In this document: piece after piece, positions 9,363 to 17,886 of the stretch
How the letters are laid out: each line of letters starts with the position of its first letter
Numbering within the stretch: the stretch's first letter is position 1
NCBI RefSeq assembly: GCF_020166515.1
Contig: NZ_JAINZT010000006.1
Coordinates: forward strand, 186,001-250,000
Origin: Robertkochia flava
Lineage (GTDB): Bacteria > Bacteroidota > Bacteroidia > Flavobacteriales > Flavobacteriaceae
DNA length: 64,000 bases
Reading direction: 5' to 3'
Translations under genes and position numbers: made by a program
Notes under the pieces: model-generated
Databases searched by the model: none
Seen by the model: only the letters and a program-made list of their open reading frames with translations
Told to the model about the DNA's origin: nothing

Positions 9363-10454
9363 ATGAAAGCCGGTATCGTAGGTTTACCCAACGTTGGAAA
9401 ATCGACATTGTTCAATTGTTTGTCGAACGCCAAGGCGCAAAGCGCAAACTTTCCTTTTTGTACCATAGAACCTAATCTTGGGGTGGTGAATGTGCCGGAC
9501 CCCAGGTTACAGAAACTGGAGTCTCTTGTGAATCCCGAACGGGTAATGCCTGCTACCGTGGAGATCGTTGATATCGCCGGGCTTGTTCGGGGAGCCAGTA
9601 AAGGAGAGGGTCTTGGAAATCAGTTTTTAGGGAACATCAGGGAGTGTAATGCGATCATTCACGTACTGCGGTGTTTTGATAACGACAATATCGTTCATGT
9701 CGATGGCAGTATAGATCCTATCAGGGACAAGGAGACCATCGATATTGAGTTACAACTAAAAGACCTGGAAACCGTTGAGAAGCGTCTGGAAAAAGTAAAT
9801 CGGGCAGCAAAGACAGGAGATAAGGAGGCGCAGAAAGAACAGGCAGTTCTGCAGCGTTTTAAATCGGCCCTGGAAAGTGGTGTCTCTGCAAGAGCGGTTG
9901 AAATGACTGAAGATGAAGAAGAAATTATGAGTCCCTTCCAGCTGCTTACTTCAAAACCTATTCTGTATGTGTGCAATGTAGACGAGGCTTCAGCTAAAGA
10001 CGGGAATGCATATGTGGACAGGGTGAAGGAAGTGGTCAAGGACGAAAATGCAGAGATCCTTGTATTGGCCGTAGCTACGGAAGCAGATATCGCAGAACTG
10101 GAAAGCTATGAAGAACGTCAGATGTTCCTCGAAGACATAGGACTGGATGAACCGGGTGTTTCAAAACTCATCCGTTCGGCCTACAAGCTGCTGGATCTTC
10201 AGACCTATTTTACCGCCGGGGTGAAAGAGGTAAGAGCCTGGACAGTTCCTGTTGGGGCCACAGCTCCAAAAGCGGCAGGGGTGATCCATACCGATTTTGA
10301 ACAAGGATTTATTCGGGCCGAGGTTATTGCATATGACGACTATGTGACTTACGGCAGTGAGAGCAAAGTGAAAGAAGCAGGGAAAATGCGGGTGGAAGGA
10401 AAAGAGTATATCGTAAAGGATGGCGATGTGATGCATTTCCGTTTTAACGTATAA
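9363..10454 (+). CDS. ychF: Redox-regulated ATPase YchF (Obg-family, OLA1 type)
   Basis: 363 residues, the normal family length. The G1 loop is GLPNVGKST (residues 7-15), followed by the characteristic NFPFCTIEPNLG switch region and G3 DIAGLVRGAS. A coiled-coil insertion lies near 125-165 (LKDLETVEKRLEKVNRA), and the C terminus is a TGS domain with the conserved KEVRAWTV and DGDVMHFRFNV ends. YchF/OLA1 proteins prefer ATP to GTP and associate with ribosomes and stress responses. It is flanked by terminators on both sides, so it is probably monocistronic. Confidence 0.95.
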   Translation: MKAGIVGLPNVGKSTLFNCLSNAKAQSANFPFCTIEPNLGVVNVPDPRLQKLESLVNPERVMPATVEIVDIAGLVRGASKGEGLGNQFLGNIRECNAIIHVLRCFDNDNIVHVDGSIDPIRDKETIDIELQLKDLETVEKRLEKVNRAAKTGDKEAQKEQAVLQRFKSALESGVSARAVEMTEDEEEIMSPFQLLTSKPILYVCNVDEASAKDGNAYVDRVKEVVKDENAEILVLAVATEADIAELESYEERQMFLEDIGLDEPGVSKLIRSAYKLLDLQTYFTAGVKEVRAWTVPVGATAPKAAGVIHTDFEQGFIRAEVIAYDDYVTYGSESKVKEAGKMRVEGKEYIVKDGDVMHFRFNV

Positions 10455-10476
10455 AAAGGTGTTGCAATACCTTGCT

Positions 10477-10506
10477 AAAAAACAGGTCATTAGGCCTGTT
10501 TTTTTG
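10477..10506 (+). terminator. Intrinsic terminator after ychF
   Basis: Perfect 10-bp stem (AAAAAACAGG/CCTGTTTTTT) with an 8-nt loop, running into T residues, 22 nt after the ychF stop. Confidence 0.8.
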
Positions 10507-10698
10507 GTTTTGGCCCTTTAGGGGGATTTCCCTTAAATAGGATATTTCTTAAAAAATGAGGAGGAACGGTTTAATCAAACCCCAAAAAATCAGATCCTTA
10601 ACATAAATACAGTAATTCTTGTTAATTACTTTAGGAGTTTACATATTTTATATTATACGCTGAAACATTATATTAGCAGCAAACCCATTTCATTTCAT

Positions 10699-12561
10699 AT
10701 GTCGCAAACAGTACAGTATACCGAAGAGAATATTCGTTCATTAGACTGGAAAGAACACATCAGAATGCGTCCCGGGATGTATATCGGAAAGCTTGGGGAC
10801 GGATCTTCTGCCGATGATGGGATCTATATTCTTATCAAGGAGGTATTAGACAACTGTATAGATGAGTTTGTGATGGGAGCCGGGAAAACCATTGAAGTCT
10901 CTGTTCAGGGAGAGCGGGTTACCGTTCGCGATTATGGACGGGGAATACCCCTGGGAAAGGTGGTGGATGTGGTTTCTAAAATGAATACCGGTGGAAAATA
11001 CGATACCCGCGCCTTTAAAAAGTCTGTCGGACTTAACGGGGTAGGTACAAAGGCCGTTAATGCCCTTTCCACCTTCTTCAGGGTAGAGTCCAACCGGGAC
11101 GGACAATCCATGGCTGCTGAGTTTGAAATGGGGAACCTGGTTAATGAAGAGAAACTGGAGGAAACCACCAGAAGAAGGGGGACCAAGGTAACCTTCGTTC
11201 CGGATGAAACGATCTTCAGGCATTACAAGTATCGCCTGGAATATATCGAGCGCATGGTGCGAAACTATGTGTATCTGAATCCCGGACTTACGATTGTTCT
11301 CAACGGTGAGAAATTTTATTCTGAAAACGGTTTAAAAGACCTTTTGGAAGACACCACCAACAAGGAAGATATGCTCTATCCGATCATTCATTTACGGGGA
11401 GATGATATCGAAGTGGCCATGACTCACAGCCGGAGTCAGTATAGCGAAGAATACCATTCATTTGTAAACGGACAGAACACCACCCAGGGAGGAACGCACC
11501 TGGCTGCCTTCAGAGAGGCAGTGGTGAAAACGATACGAGATTTCTACGGTAAGAACTACGAGGCGTCGGATATAAGGAAATCGATCATCGCTGCAGTTTC
11601 CATTAAGGTTATGGAGCCTGTGTTCGAGAGTCAGACCAAAACCAAGCTCGGTTCGACAGAAATGGGAGGGAAGCTCCCTACTGTAAGAACCTATGTGAAT
11701 GATTTTGTGGGTACCTATCTGGATAACTTTCTTCATAAGAACCCGGAAACTGCAGAAAAAATTCAACGTAAGATCCTCCAGGCAGAGCGGGAACGCAAGG
11801 AATTATCCGGTATCAGGAAGCTAGCCAAGGAAAGGGCGAAAAAAGCGAGCCTTCACAATAAGAAACTACGCGACTGCAGGGTGCATCTCGGGGACATGAA
11901 AAAGGACAGACGTCTGGATACAACCCTGTTTATTACGGAGGGGGATTCGGCTTCCGGGTCCATCACCAAGTCAAGGGATGTAAATACCCAGGCCGTTTTT
12001 AGTTTACGCGGTAAGCCTCTGAATACGTATGGGATGTCCAAAAAGATCGTTTATGAGAATGAAGAGTTCAACCTGCTGCAGGCGGCTTTAAACATTGAAG
12101 AATCGCTCGAAGACCTCAGGTATAACAATATCGTGATTGCCACGGATGCCGATGTTGACGGGATGCACATTCGTTTACTGCTCATTACATTTTTCCTGCA
12201 ATTCTTCCCTGAACTAATCAAGGAGGGACACCTGTACATCCTGCAAACGCCGCTGTTCCGGGTTCGTAATAAAAAAGAAACCATTTACTGCTACAGTGAG
12301 GAGGAAAGAAGGAATGCCGTTCAGAAATTGAAGGGCAAGCCGGAGATCACCCGATTTAAAGGACTCGGGGAGATATCACCGGATGAATTTAAACATTTTA
12401 TCGGCGATGATATCCGTCTGGACCCGGTAATGCTTGATAAAGCCATGTCTATAGAAAGCCTGCTGGAATTCTATATGGGAAAGAACACCCCAGACCGGCA
12501 AAAGTTTATCATCGAGAATCTGAAGGTAGAACAGGATGTGATCGAAGAGGAAGAAGTGTAA
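10699..12561 (+). CDS. parE: DNA topoisomerase IV subunit B (ParE)
   Basis: 620 residues. The GHKL ATPase part carries [10 protein letters not shown] (Mg/ATP-binding Asn), DYGRGIP and [16 protein letters not shown]. The TOPRIM part carries the catalytic acidic motifs [10 protein letters not shown] and [10 protein letters not shown], followed by [14 protein letters not shown]. The length and the absence of a GyrB-type insert fit flavobacterial ParE. It forms the ATP-driven half of topoisomerase IV, which decatenates daughter chromosomes. The partner parC follows 89 bp downstream on the same strand. A relaxed -7-like TATATTAG lies some 30 nt upstream. Confidence 0.93.
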   Translation: MSQTVQYTEENIRSLDWKEHIRMRPGMYIGKLGDGSSADDGIYILIKEVLDNCIDEFVMGAGKTIEVSVQGERVTVRDYGRGIPLGKVVDVVSKMNTGGKYDTRAFKKSVGLNGVGTKAVNALSTFFRVESNRDGQSMAAEFEMGNLVNEEKLEETTRRRGTKVTFVPDETIFRHYKYRLEYIERMVRNYVYLNPGLTIVLNGEKFYSENGLKDLLEDTTNKEDMLYPIIHLRGDDIEVAMTHSRSQYSEEYHSFVNGQNTTQGGTHLAAFREAVVKTIRDFYGKNYEASDIRKSIIAAVSIKVMEPVFESQTKTKLGSTEMGGKLPTVRTYVNDFVGTYLDNFLHKNPETAEKIQRKILQAERERKELSGIRKLAKERAKKASLHNKKLRDCRVHLGDMKKDRRLDTTLFITEGDSASGSITKSRDVNTQAVFSLRGKPLNTYGMSKKIVYENEEFNLLQAALNIEESLEDLRYNNIVIATDADVDGMHIRLLLITFFLQFFPELIKEGHLYILQTPLFRVRNKKETIYCYSEEERRNAVQKLKGKPEITRFKGLGEISPDEFKHFIGDDIRLDPVMLDKAMSIESLLEFYMGKNTPDRQKFIIENLKVEQDVIEEEEV

Positions 12562-12650
12562 TTCCGTAATATTTTTTCAAGAGGCTTATCCTGATCAGCC
12601 AGGATTAGTAAAAAGTATTTCCCGTAACTATAAAAACAAACCAAAAATAA

Positions 12651-15263
12651 ATGTCTGACGAGATCAATATCAACCAGGAAGGATCTGAAGAGAACCAGCA
12701 GGACACCATCACCCGTGTGGGAGGGATGTACAAGGACTGGTTTCTTGATTATGCTTCATATGTAATTCTGGAAAGGGCGGTTCCTGCCATCGAAGACGGA
12801 TTTAAGCCCGTTCAGAGGAGGATCATGCATTCCATGAAAGATCTCGATGATGGACGATATAACAAGGTAGCCAATATTGTCGGTCACACCATGCAGTACC
12901 ACCCGCACGGGGATGCAAGTATTGCCGATGCCATGGTACAGATTGGCCAGAAAGACCTTTTAATTGACACCCAGGGGAACTGGGGAAATATTTTAACTGG
13001 AGACAGTGCTGCAGCTTCCAGATATATCGAAGCCCGTCTTTCTAAATTTGCCACGGAAGTGATCTTCAGCCCGAAGATCACCGAATGGCAGCTGAGTTAT
13101 GACGGCCGTAAGAAGGAGCCCATCAATCTTCCCGTTAAATTTCCTTTACTATTGGCTCAGGGGGCAGAAGGGATCGCTGTCGGGCTATCCACAAAAATTC
13201 TCCCTCATAATTTCATAGAGCTCATTGAGGCCTCGGTAAAACATCTGAAAGGAAAACGTTTTACCCTTTATCCGGACTTCCCGACTGCCGGAGTAATGGA
13301 TGTTTCCAACTATAATGACGGGAACAGGGGCGGAAAGATCAGGATACGGGCCAAGATCTCGCAACTGGATAAAAACACCTTGGTTATTTCCGAGATCCCT
13401 TTCGGAACCAATACCTCAAGTCTCATCGATTCGATTCTTAAGGCCAATGATAAAGGGAAGATCAAGGTGAAACGTATCGAGGATAACACGGCAGCAGAAG
13501 TCGAAATCCTGGTGCATTTACCCCCGAACATTTCCCCGGATAAGACCATTGACGCCCTGTATGCCTTCACCGCTTGTGAGACCTCCATTTCTCCGCTTGC
13601 CTGTGTTATTGAAGATAATAAACCCTTGTTCATAGGCGTTTCGGAAATCTTAAGGCGTTCTACCGATAATACGGTAGACCTGCTCAAAAAGGAGCTGGAG
13701 ATCGAACTGCAGGAATTGGAGGAAAACTGGCATTTTGCGTCTCTGGAACGCATCTTTATTGAAAACCGGATCTACCGCGAAATTGAGGAAGAAGAGACCT
13801 GGGAAGGTGTCATAAAAGCAATAGACGAGGGACTCAAGCCGCATATCACTCACCTGAAAAGAGCAGTTACCGAAGAGGATATTGTTCGGCTTACCGAGAT
13901 TCGGATCAAAAGAATTTCAAAATTTGATATCGACAAAGCCCAGCAAAAGATCGAAGCCCTGGAAGGGGAAATTGAAAAGGTAAAGCACAACCTGGCAAAC
14001 CTGATCGATTTTGCTATTGCCTATTTCGAGGAACTCAAGAAGACCTACGGAAAAGGCAAGGAACGCAAGACCGAGATTCGTGTCTTTGATGATATTGAGG
14101 CACAGAAAGTGGTGATACGTAACTCCAAGCTCTATGTTAACCGTTCTGAAGGATTCATCGGAACTTCCCTGAAAAAAGATGAATATGTTTGCGACTGTAG
14201 TGACATTGATGATATCATCGTTTTCACCGCAAACGGGAAAATGATGGTGACCAAGGTGGATGCTAAAACCTTTGTCGGTAAGGATATTATTCATGTGGCG
14301 GTATTTAAGAAAAAGGATAAGCGCACCATTTATAATATGATCTATCAGGATGGAAAAGGAGGAGCCACCTACATTAAGCGCTTTTATGTTTCCAGTGTAA
14401 CCCGCGACAGAGAATACGACCTGACAACAGGCAAAGCGGGATCTTCCGTACTTTATTTTACAGCTAATCCTAATGGGGAGGCCGAAACCATTACCGTGAT
14501 GCTGCGTCAAAAGGGCAGTATTAAAAAATTGAAATGGGATATTGATTTCGCAGATATCCTGATAAAAGGAAGAAATTCAAAAGGAAATATCGTAACCAAA
14601 TACGCTGTAAAACGCATCGAATTAAAAGAGAAAGGTGTTTCTACCCTAAAACCCAGAAAGATCTGGTTTGATGACACCGTGAAGCGACTCAATGTAGATG
14701 GCCGCGGGGAATTGCTCGGGGCATTTAAAGGAGAAGACCGTTTGCTGGTGATCCATTCCGATGGTCTGATAAAAACCATTACCCCGGAATTGACTACTCA
14801 TTTCGATGACAACATGATCATCCTGGAAAAATGGAATCCGGAGAAACCCATTTCTGCAATTTATTACGAAGGCGAAAAAGAACGCTATTACGTTAAACGT
14901 TTTCTGGTGGAGAACGAGAATAAGGAGGATAAATTCATCTCTGACCATCCGGATACCCGCCTGGAATTTGTTTCTACACACTGGAAGCCGGTTGCTGAAG
15001 TGGACTTCGTGAAACCGAGAGGCAAAGAAGTAAAACCTGCTATGGAGATCGTGCTTGAAGATTTTATTTCAGTGAAAGGGATTAAAGCCCTTGGAAATCA
15101 ACTTACTGCAGATAAAATTAAATCTGTGAAAGAGCTGGATCCGATCCCTTATGAAGAGGAGGAAGAAGTACATGCAGAAGACATGGAGGTGGTTGATGAA
15201 GAGCGTATCGGTCAGGATGACGAAAAGGATGGGGAAGGTCAGATAACCATGGAACTTGACTAA
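12651..15263 (+). CDS. parC: DNA topoisomerase IV subunit A (ParC)
   Basis: 870 residues. The breakage-reunion domain has the YHPHGD motif and catalytic Tyr125 in AAASRYIEARL. The C-terminal part contains beta-propeller-like repeats and ends in a long acidic tail (residues about 840-870) with EEEEEVHAEDMEVVDEE. The quinolone-determining position equal to E. coli GyrA Ser83 / ParC Ser80 is Ala89, while the acidic position is kept (Asp93). It forms topoisomerase IV with the upstream parE. Its stop overlaps the stop of the convergent MgtC-like gene by 4 nt. Confidence 0.93.
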   Translation: MSDEININQEGSEENQQDTITRVGGMYKDWFLDYASYVILERAVPAIEDGFKPVQRRIMHSMKDLDDGRYNKVANIVGHTMQYHPHGDASIADAMVQIGQKDLLIDTQGNWGNILTGDSAAASRYIEARLSKFATEVIFSPKITEWQLSYDGRKKEPINLPVKFPLLLAQGAEGIAVGLSTKILPHNFIELIEASVKHLKGKRFTLYPDFPTAGVMDVSNYNDGNRGGKIRIRAKISQLDKNTLVISEIPFGTNTSSLIDSILKANDKGKIKVKRIEDNTAAEVEILVHLPPNISPDKTIDALYAFTACETSISPLACVIEDNKPLFIGVSEILRRSTDNTVDLLKKELEIELQELEENWHFASLERIFIENRIYREIEEEETWEGVIKAIDEGLKPHITHLKRAVTEEDIVRLTEIRIKRISKFDIDKAQQKIEALEGEIEKVKHNLANLIDFAIAYFEELKKTYGKGKERKTEIRVFDDIEAQKVVIRNSKLYVNRSEGFIGTSLKKDEYVCDCSDIDDIIVFTANGKMMVTKVDAKTFVGKDIIHVAVFKKKDKRTIYNMIYQDGKGGATYIKRFYVSSVTRDREYDLTTGKAGSSVLYFTANPNGEAETITVMLRQKGSIKKLKWDIDFADILIKGRNSKGNIVTKYAVKRIELKEKGVSTLKPRKIWFDDTVKRLNVDGRGELLGAFKGEDRLLVIHSDGLIKTITPELTTHFDDNMIILEKWNPEKPISAIYYEGEKERYYVKRFLVENENKEDKFISDHPDTRLEFVSTHWKPVAEVDFVKPRGKEVKPAMEIVLEDFISVKGIKALGNQLTADKIKSVKELDPIPYEEEEEVHAEDMEVVDEERIGQDDEKDGEGQITMELD

Positions 15264-15703
15264 GGTTTCTTCCTGTTACGGCTTTCAATTTTTGAGTCAA
15301 TAAATCCGAAAAGCAGATTTACGGTAACCACCAGGAGCGTGGTGATCAGAAGCTCGGGAAACATACCCAGGGCCGCGAGACACCCTATGGCTGCGCTGCA
15401 CCAGATCGTTGCAGCCGTAGTGAGGCCCTTTACCTTTTCTCTTTGCTGAAGAATTACGCCCGCACCAAGAAAGCCTATACCTGTGACGACCTGGCTAAGC
15501 ACCCTGGTAATGTCAACGAAATCTTCACCATGAAACTCCAGGGAAGCCAGAACAAATATAGCGGAGCCCAGGGCAACCAATCCGTTGGTTTTTATACCTG
15601 CGCTTTTCCCTTTGAACTCTCTTTCGAGCCCAATGACTAGTCCTGCTATCAACGCAGCAAGAAGTTTTACAATAAAGGTAAAATGTGCAACTTCCCAATT
15701 CAT
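15260..15703 (-). CDS. MgtC/SapB family membrane protein
   Basis: 147 residues with four predicted membrane helices. The family signature is visible: LLAALIAGLVIGLEREFKGKSAGIKTN near the N terminus, then GIGFLGAGVIL and GLTTAATIWCSAAIGCLAALG. This is the MgtC/SapB transmembrane domain; the C-terminal cytosolic domain of MgtC proper is absent, so it is of the short YhiD-like type. Family members are linked to magnesium limitation and acid stress, with no proven transport. Convergent with parC. Confidence 0.88.
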   Translation of the reverse strand: MNWEVAHFTFIVKLLAALIAGLVIGLEREFKGKSAGIKTNGLVALGSAIFVLASLEFHGEDFVDITRVLSQVVTGIGFLGAGVILQQREKVKGLTTAATIWCSAAIGCLAALGMFPELLITTLLVVTVNLLFGFIDSKIESRNRKKP

Positions 15704-15837
15704 GAGATTACAGTTAATTTAGAAGGGGTTTTAGTTAAAGTAATTATTCACATAAGTACGCTAATCCCTTATTGGTAACGATGTGGCGCGATATGCTTAA
15801 TGCTTTGCTTCAAGCGGTCCTTACTTGAAATGCGAAA

Positions 15838-16650
15838 TTATTTCCCGGCCTTGTCATTTGTTTTTACCATATTCTTTTGCAAACGCATATTCAGAAATTC
15901 CACCAAGAGCGAGAAGGCTATGGCAAAATACAGGTAGCCTTTTGGAATAGCTCCGATACTTTGATCAAAAATAACTGTGTGAGATAGATGGGCAGCCTCA
16001 GTAATCAGCATAAACCCGATGAGGATCAGAAAGGATAAGGCAAGTATTTGTACAGTAGGGTTGCTCTCGATGAATTTTCTGATTCCGTTTGCGAAAATCA
16101 TCATGATCAGGATAGAGATCACCACAGCAATGACCATGATCAAAAGGGCATCATTCGGATTTTTGCTAATTCCGTTAGTCATTCCCACTGCGGTAAGAAT
16201 GGAGTCAATTGAAAATATGAAATCTATGATCATAATCTGTACGATCGCCTTAGAAAGTGTAGTGATATTCCTGGATTTTATCTGATCTGCATCGTGTTCA
16301 GGATATTCTACTTTTTCGTGGATCTCGCTGGTGCTCTTATAGAGCAGGAACATTCCTCCAGCGAATAAAATGATGCTTTGCCAGCTAATTCCAGCCTGAA
16401 TCCATCCGGTGTCGAGATATAAAAAAGGATTCTTCAAACTCACCAGGAAAGAAACCGCCATCAATAGAAGGATTCGTTGCACCATGGCCGCCAGTAAACC
16501 AATATTGGTAGCTTTCCTACGTTGGTGGCTGGGAAGCTTATTGGCTGCGATAGAAATGAACACGATATTATCGATACCGAGAACAATCTCCAGGAATGTA
16601 AGCGTTAAAAGGGCTACCCATGCATCAACACTGGAAAAAATCTCAAACAT
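15838..16650 (-). CDS. TerC family integral membrane protein
   Basis: 270 residues with about seven membrane helices. The two acidic TerC hallmarks are present: TFLEIVLGIDNIVFIS near the N terminus and MIIDFIFSIDSILTAVGM in the middle. A His/Asp/Glu-rich cytosolic loop (EIHEKVEYPEHDAD) lies between them. TerC-type proteins include manganese exporters and tellurite-resistance components; metal export is the likeliest role here. Its start is only 4 bp from the stop of the small upstream lipoprotein gene, so the two are probably cotranscribed. Confidence 0.88.
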   Translation of the reverse strand: MFEIFSSVDAWVALLTLTFLEIVLGIDNIVFISIAANKLPSHQRRKATNIGLLAAMVQRILLLMAVSFLVSLKNPFLYLDTGWIQAGISWQSIILFAGGMFLLYKSTSEIHEKVEYPEHDADQIKSRNITTLSKAIVQIMIIDFIFSIDSILTAVGMTNGISKNPNDALLIMVIAVVISILIMMIFANGIRKFIESNPTVQILALSFLILIGFMLITEAAHLSHTVIFDQSIGAIPKGYLYFAIAFSLLVEFLNMRLQKNMVKTNDKAGK

Positions 16651-16654
16651 AAGA

Positions 16655-17035
16655 TCATTTGATTTTATATGCCGTTCCCCGCTGCTTGTTCTTTAAATCG
16701 CCCAGGAGGGAATATTCGAAGTTATAACTTTCTTCAGAAGTAGACAAAATTCTGAAATGCAATGGCTTAGACTCCTGAAGTGTTGCAGGATTCACTTTTT
16801 TAACGATGTATTCGCAGTCGTTCACCCATTTTACCGTATTGGTATCGATACGATCTTCATAATAATCATACTCGGTACTGTCGGTTCGTACAAACCTGCT
16901 TTCCTTTTCTTCTCCGTTCAGGGTGTATTTAAATAGAAACTCCCCGGTTCTGAACTGATCGCAATTTCGGTTCCCGCTGTCGTAGCAGGATTGCATACTG
17001 ATCAAAACAATTATTGCGTACAAATACCTTTTCAT
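16655..17035 (-). CDS. Small lipoprotein of unknown function
   Basis: 126 residues from the ATG at 17035, chosen because it gives a proper lipoprotein signal (MKRYLYAIIVLISMQSC, lipobox Cys17). A longer reading upstream lacks this. The mature part is polar and rich in Glu, Tyr and Lys, with Cys24 and Cys69 that could form a disulfide. I recall similar flavobacterial proteins being labelled topoisomerase IV in databases because they lie near par genes; nothing in the sequence supports that function. Cotranscription with the TerC-like gene is likely. Confidence 0.75.
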   Translation of the reverse strand: MKRYLYAIIVLISMQSCYDSGNRNCDQFRTGEFLFKYTLNGEEKESRFVRTDSTEYDYYEDRIDTNTVKWVNDCEYIVKKVNPATLQESKPLHFRILSTSEESYNFEYSLLGDLKNKQRGTAYKIK

Positions 17036-17053
17036 AGTGTGTGTTTTCACGCT

Positions 17054-17061
17054 CAAAGGTA
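17054..17061 (-). promoter_or_regulatory. -7 element of the lipoprotein-TerC pair
   Basis: On the minus strand it reads TACCTTTG, matching TAnnTTTG, 19 nt upstream of the ATG at 17035. Confidence 0.5.
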
Positions 17062-17125
17062 CCAATTTTTTATGCCATAAAAGACGGATTTACCCTAATC
17101 TAAAAAGCCTTGAAGGTCAATTTTT

Positions 17126-17557
17126 TCAGGAATTGATGATCTCTTCATAAGAGCCGTTATCATAGAAGATAACAACCTTACGGATCTTTTTGCCTGCAGT
17201 CATCCCGGAGTGCACAAAACGTTCTGTAGCCTCCTGATGTATAGCTGGTGAAGAGGATTCAGTCAGGGCTTCCGGTTGAGATGGCTCCGTAAACAGATCC
17301 TGATCCATTTGCTTCCCGGGTTTTGCTGCCTTAAAGGGATTTTGGCCTTTTCCGTTTAGCAACCAGTACAATTCGACATCAGGGTAGGTGTCTAATATCT
17401 TCATAACAAACTCCAGGCTTGGTTTATTTCTCCCGGACAGAATATGAGAAATAGCTGATCGCTGCACTCCAATACTTTCTGCAAAGGCAGAGCCATTTAA
17501 GTGGTAGTGATCCATGATCTGCTGCAAACGTGCGGCGAATTCTTCACTGTTTACCAT
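17126..17557 (-). CDS. XRE-family helix-turn-helix repressor
   Basis: 143 residues. The N-terminal 65 residues form a lambda-repressor-like HTH (FAESIGVQRSAISHILSGRN, then PSLEFVMKILDTYPDVEL and YWLLNGKG). The middle is a Ser/Pro/Glu-rich linker, and the C terminus is a short basic strand unit (RKVVIFYDNGSYEEIINS). There is no peptidase domain, so it is not a LexA/CI-type cleavable repressor. The divergent spacer holds a family of TTTACAnnTGTAAA palindromes, one of which contains this gene's own -7 box, which predicts autorepression. ATG start at 17557. Confidence 0.85.
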   Translation of the reverse strand: MVNSEEFAARLQQIMDHYHLNGSAFAESIGVQRSAISHILSGRNKPSLEFVMKILDTYPDVELYWLLNGKGQNPFKAAKPGKQMDQDLFTEPSQPEALTESSSPAIHQEATERFVHSGMTAGKKIRKVVIFYDNGSYEEIINS

Positions 17558-17569
17558 TGGTATAATTTA

Positions 17570-17583
17570 TTTACAAATGTATA
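17570..17583. promoter_or_regulatory. Operator A, overlapping the XRE -7 box
   Basis: TTTACA-AA-TGTATA, one mismatch from the palindrome TTTACAnnTGTAAA. The minus-strand -7 match TACATTTG (17574-17581) lies inside it, so a bound protein would block transcription of the XRE gene. Confidence 0.6.
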
Positions 17584-17605
17584 CAAAATAACCCATCAAA
17601 CTAAT

Positions 17606-17619
17606 GTTACATCTGTAAA
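17606..17619. promoter_or_regulatory. Operator B
   Basis: GTTACA-TC-TGTAAA, one mismatch from TTTACAnnTGTAAA. It sits 36 bp (centre to centre) from operator A, a spacing close to a whole number of helix turns. It shares ACATCTGTAAACA with operator H. Confidence 0.55.
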
Positions 17620-17639
17620 CAATTGATATACTCCCAGGT

Positions 17640-17787
17640 TAATCACCTGTAAAACAGCTTTAAAAGCTTTAACTTACAGGTTAACTTAGCGCATCTAACT
17701 AATTGATTTACAGTAATTTAATTTTAGAAAAGGTAGAAGTATAGATGTTTTCTATTAGCCGTCCATTCAATGCTTTACAGTTGCATC
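17640..17787. promoter_or_regulatory. Group of degenerate operator half-sites
   Basis: Four partial copies of the same motif: TGTAAA at 17648-17653, CTTACA at 17673-17678, TTTACA at 17707-17712, and TTTACA followed by GT and TGC at 17774-17784. Each has one good half-site. Apart from these the stretch is non-coding. Confidence 0.4.
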
Positions 17788-17804
17788 GGCTTTTTAATTA
17801 AGTG

Positions 17805-17818
17805 TATACAGTTGTAAA
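17805..17818. promoter_or_regulatory. Operator G
   Basis: TATACA-GT-TGTAAA, one mismatch from the palindromic consensus, about 50 bp upstream of the -7 box of the M14 peptidase gene. Confidence 0.5.
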
Positions 17819-17838
17819 TCGCAGGGTTGTTTTTAGTA

Positions 17839-17852
17839 TTCACATCTGTAAA
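17839..17852. promoter_or_regulatory. Operator H, in the -33 region of the M14 peptidase gene
   Basis: TTCACA-TC-TGTAAA, one mismatch from consensus. It lies 13 bp upstream of the -7 box at 17865, where the -33 element would be expected, so binding should affect this promoter. Confidence 0.55.
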
Positions 17853-17864
17853 CAGAGTTTAGTT

Positions 17865-17872
17865 TATTTTTG
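17865..17872 (+). promoter_or_regulatory. -7 element of the M14 peptidase gene
   Basis: TATTTTTG matches TAnnTTTG. It overlaps a GTG that could otherwise be read as the start codon, which favours the ATG at 17887 and a leader of only a few nucleotides. Confidence 0.5.
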
Positions 17873-17886
17873 TGAACACGAAATTT

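Noticed and set aside
12588-12605. Small hairpin between parE and parC
   Set aside because: Only a 6-bp stem and no T-run; it would not stop transcription and the two genes are a functional pair.
17558-17886. Prophage immunity region (XRE repressor with multiple operators)
   Set aside because: No integrase, Cro-like, excisionase or structural phage gene lies within the window, and both flanks are housekeeping genes.
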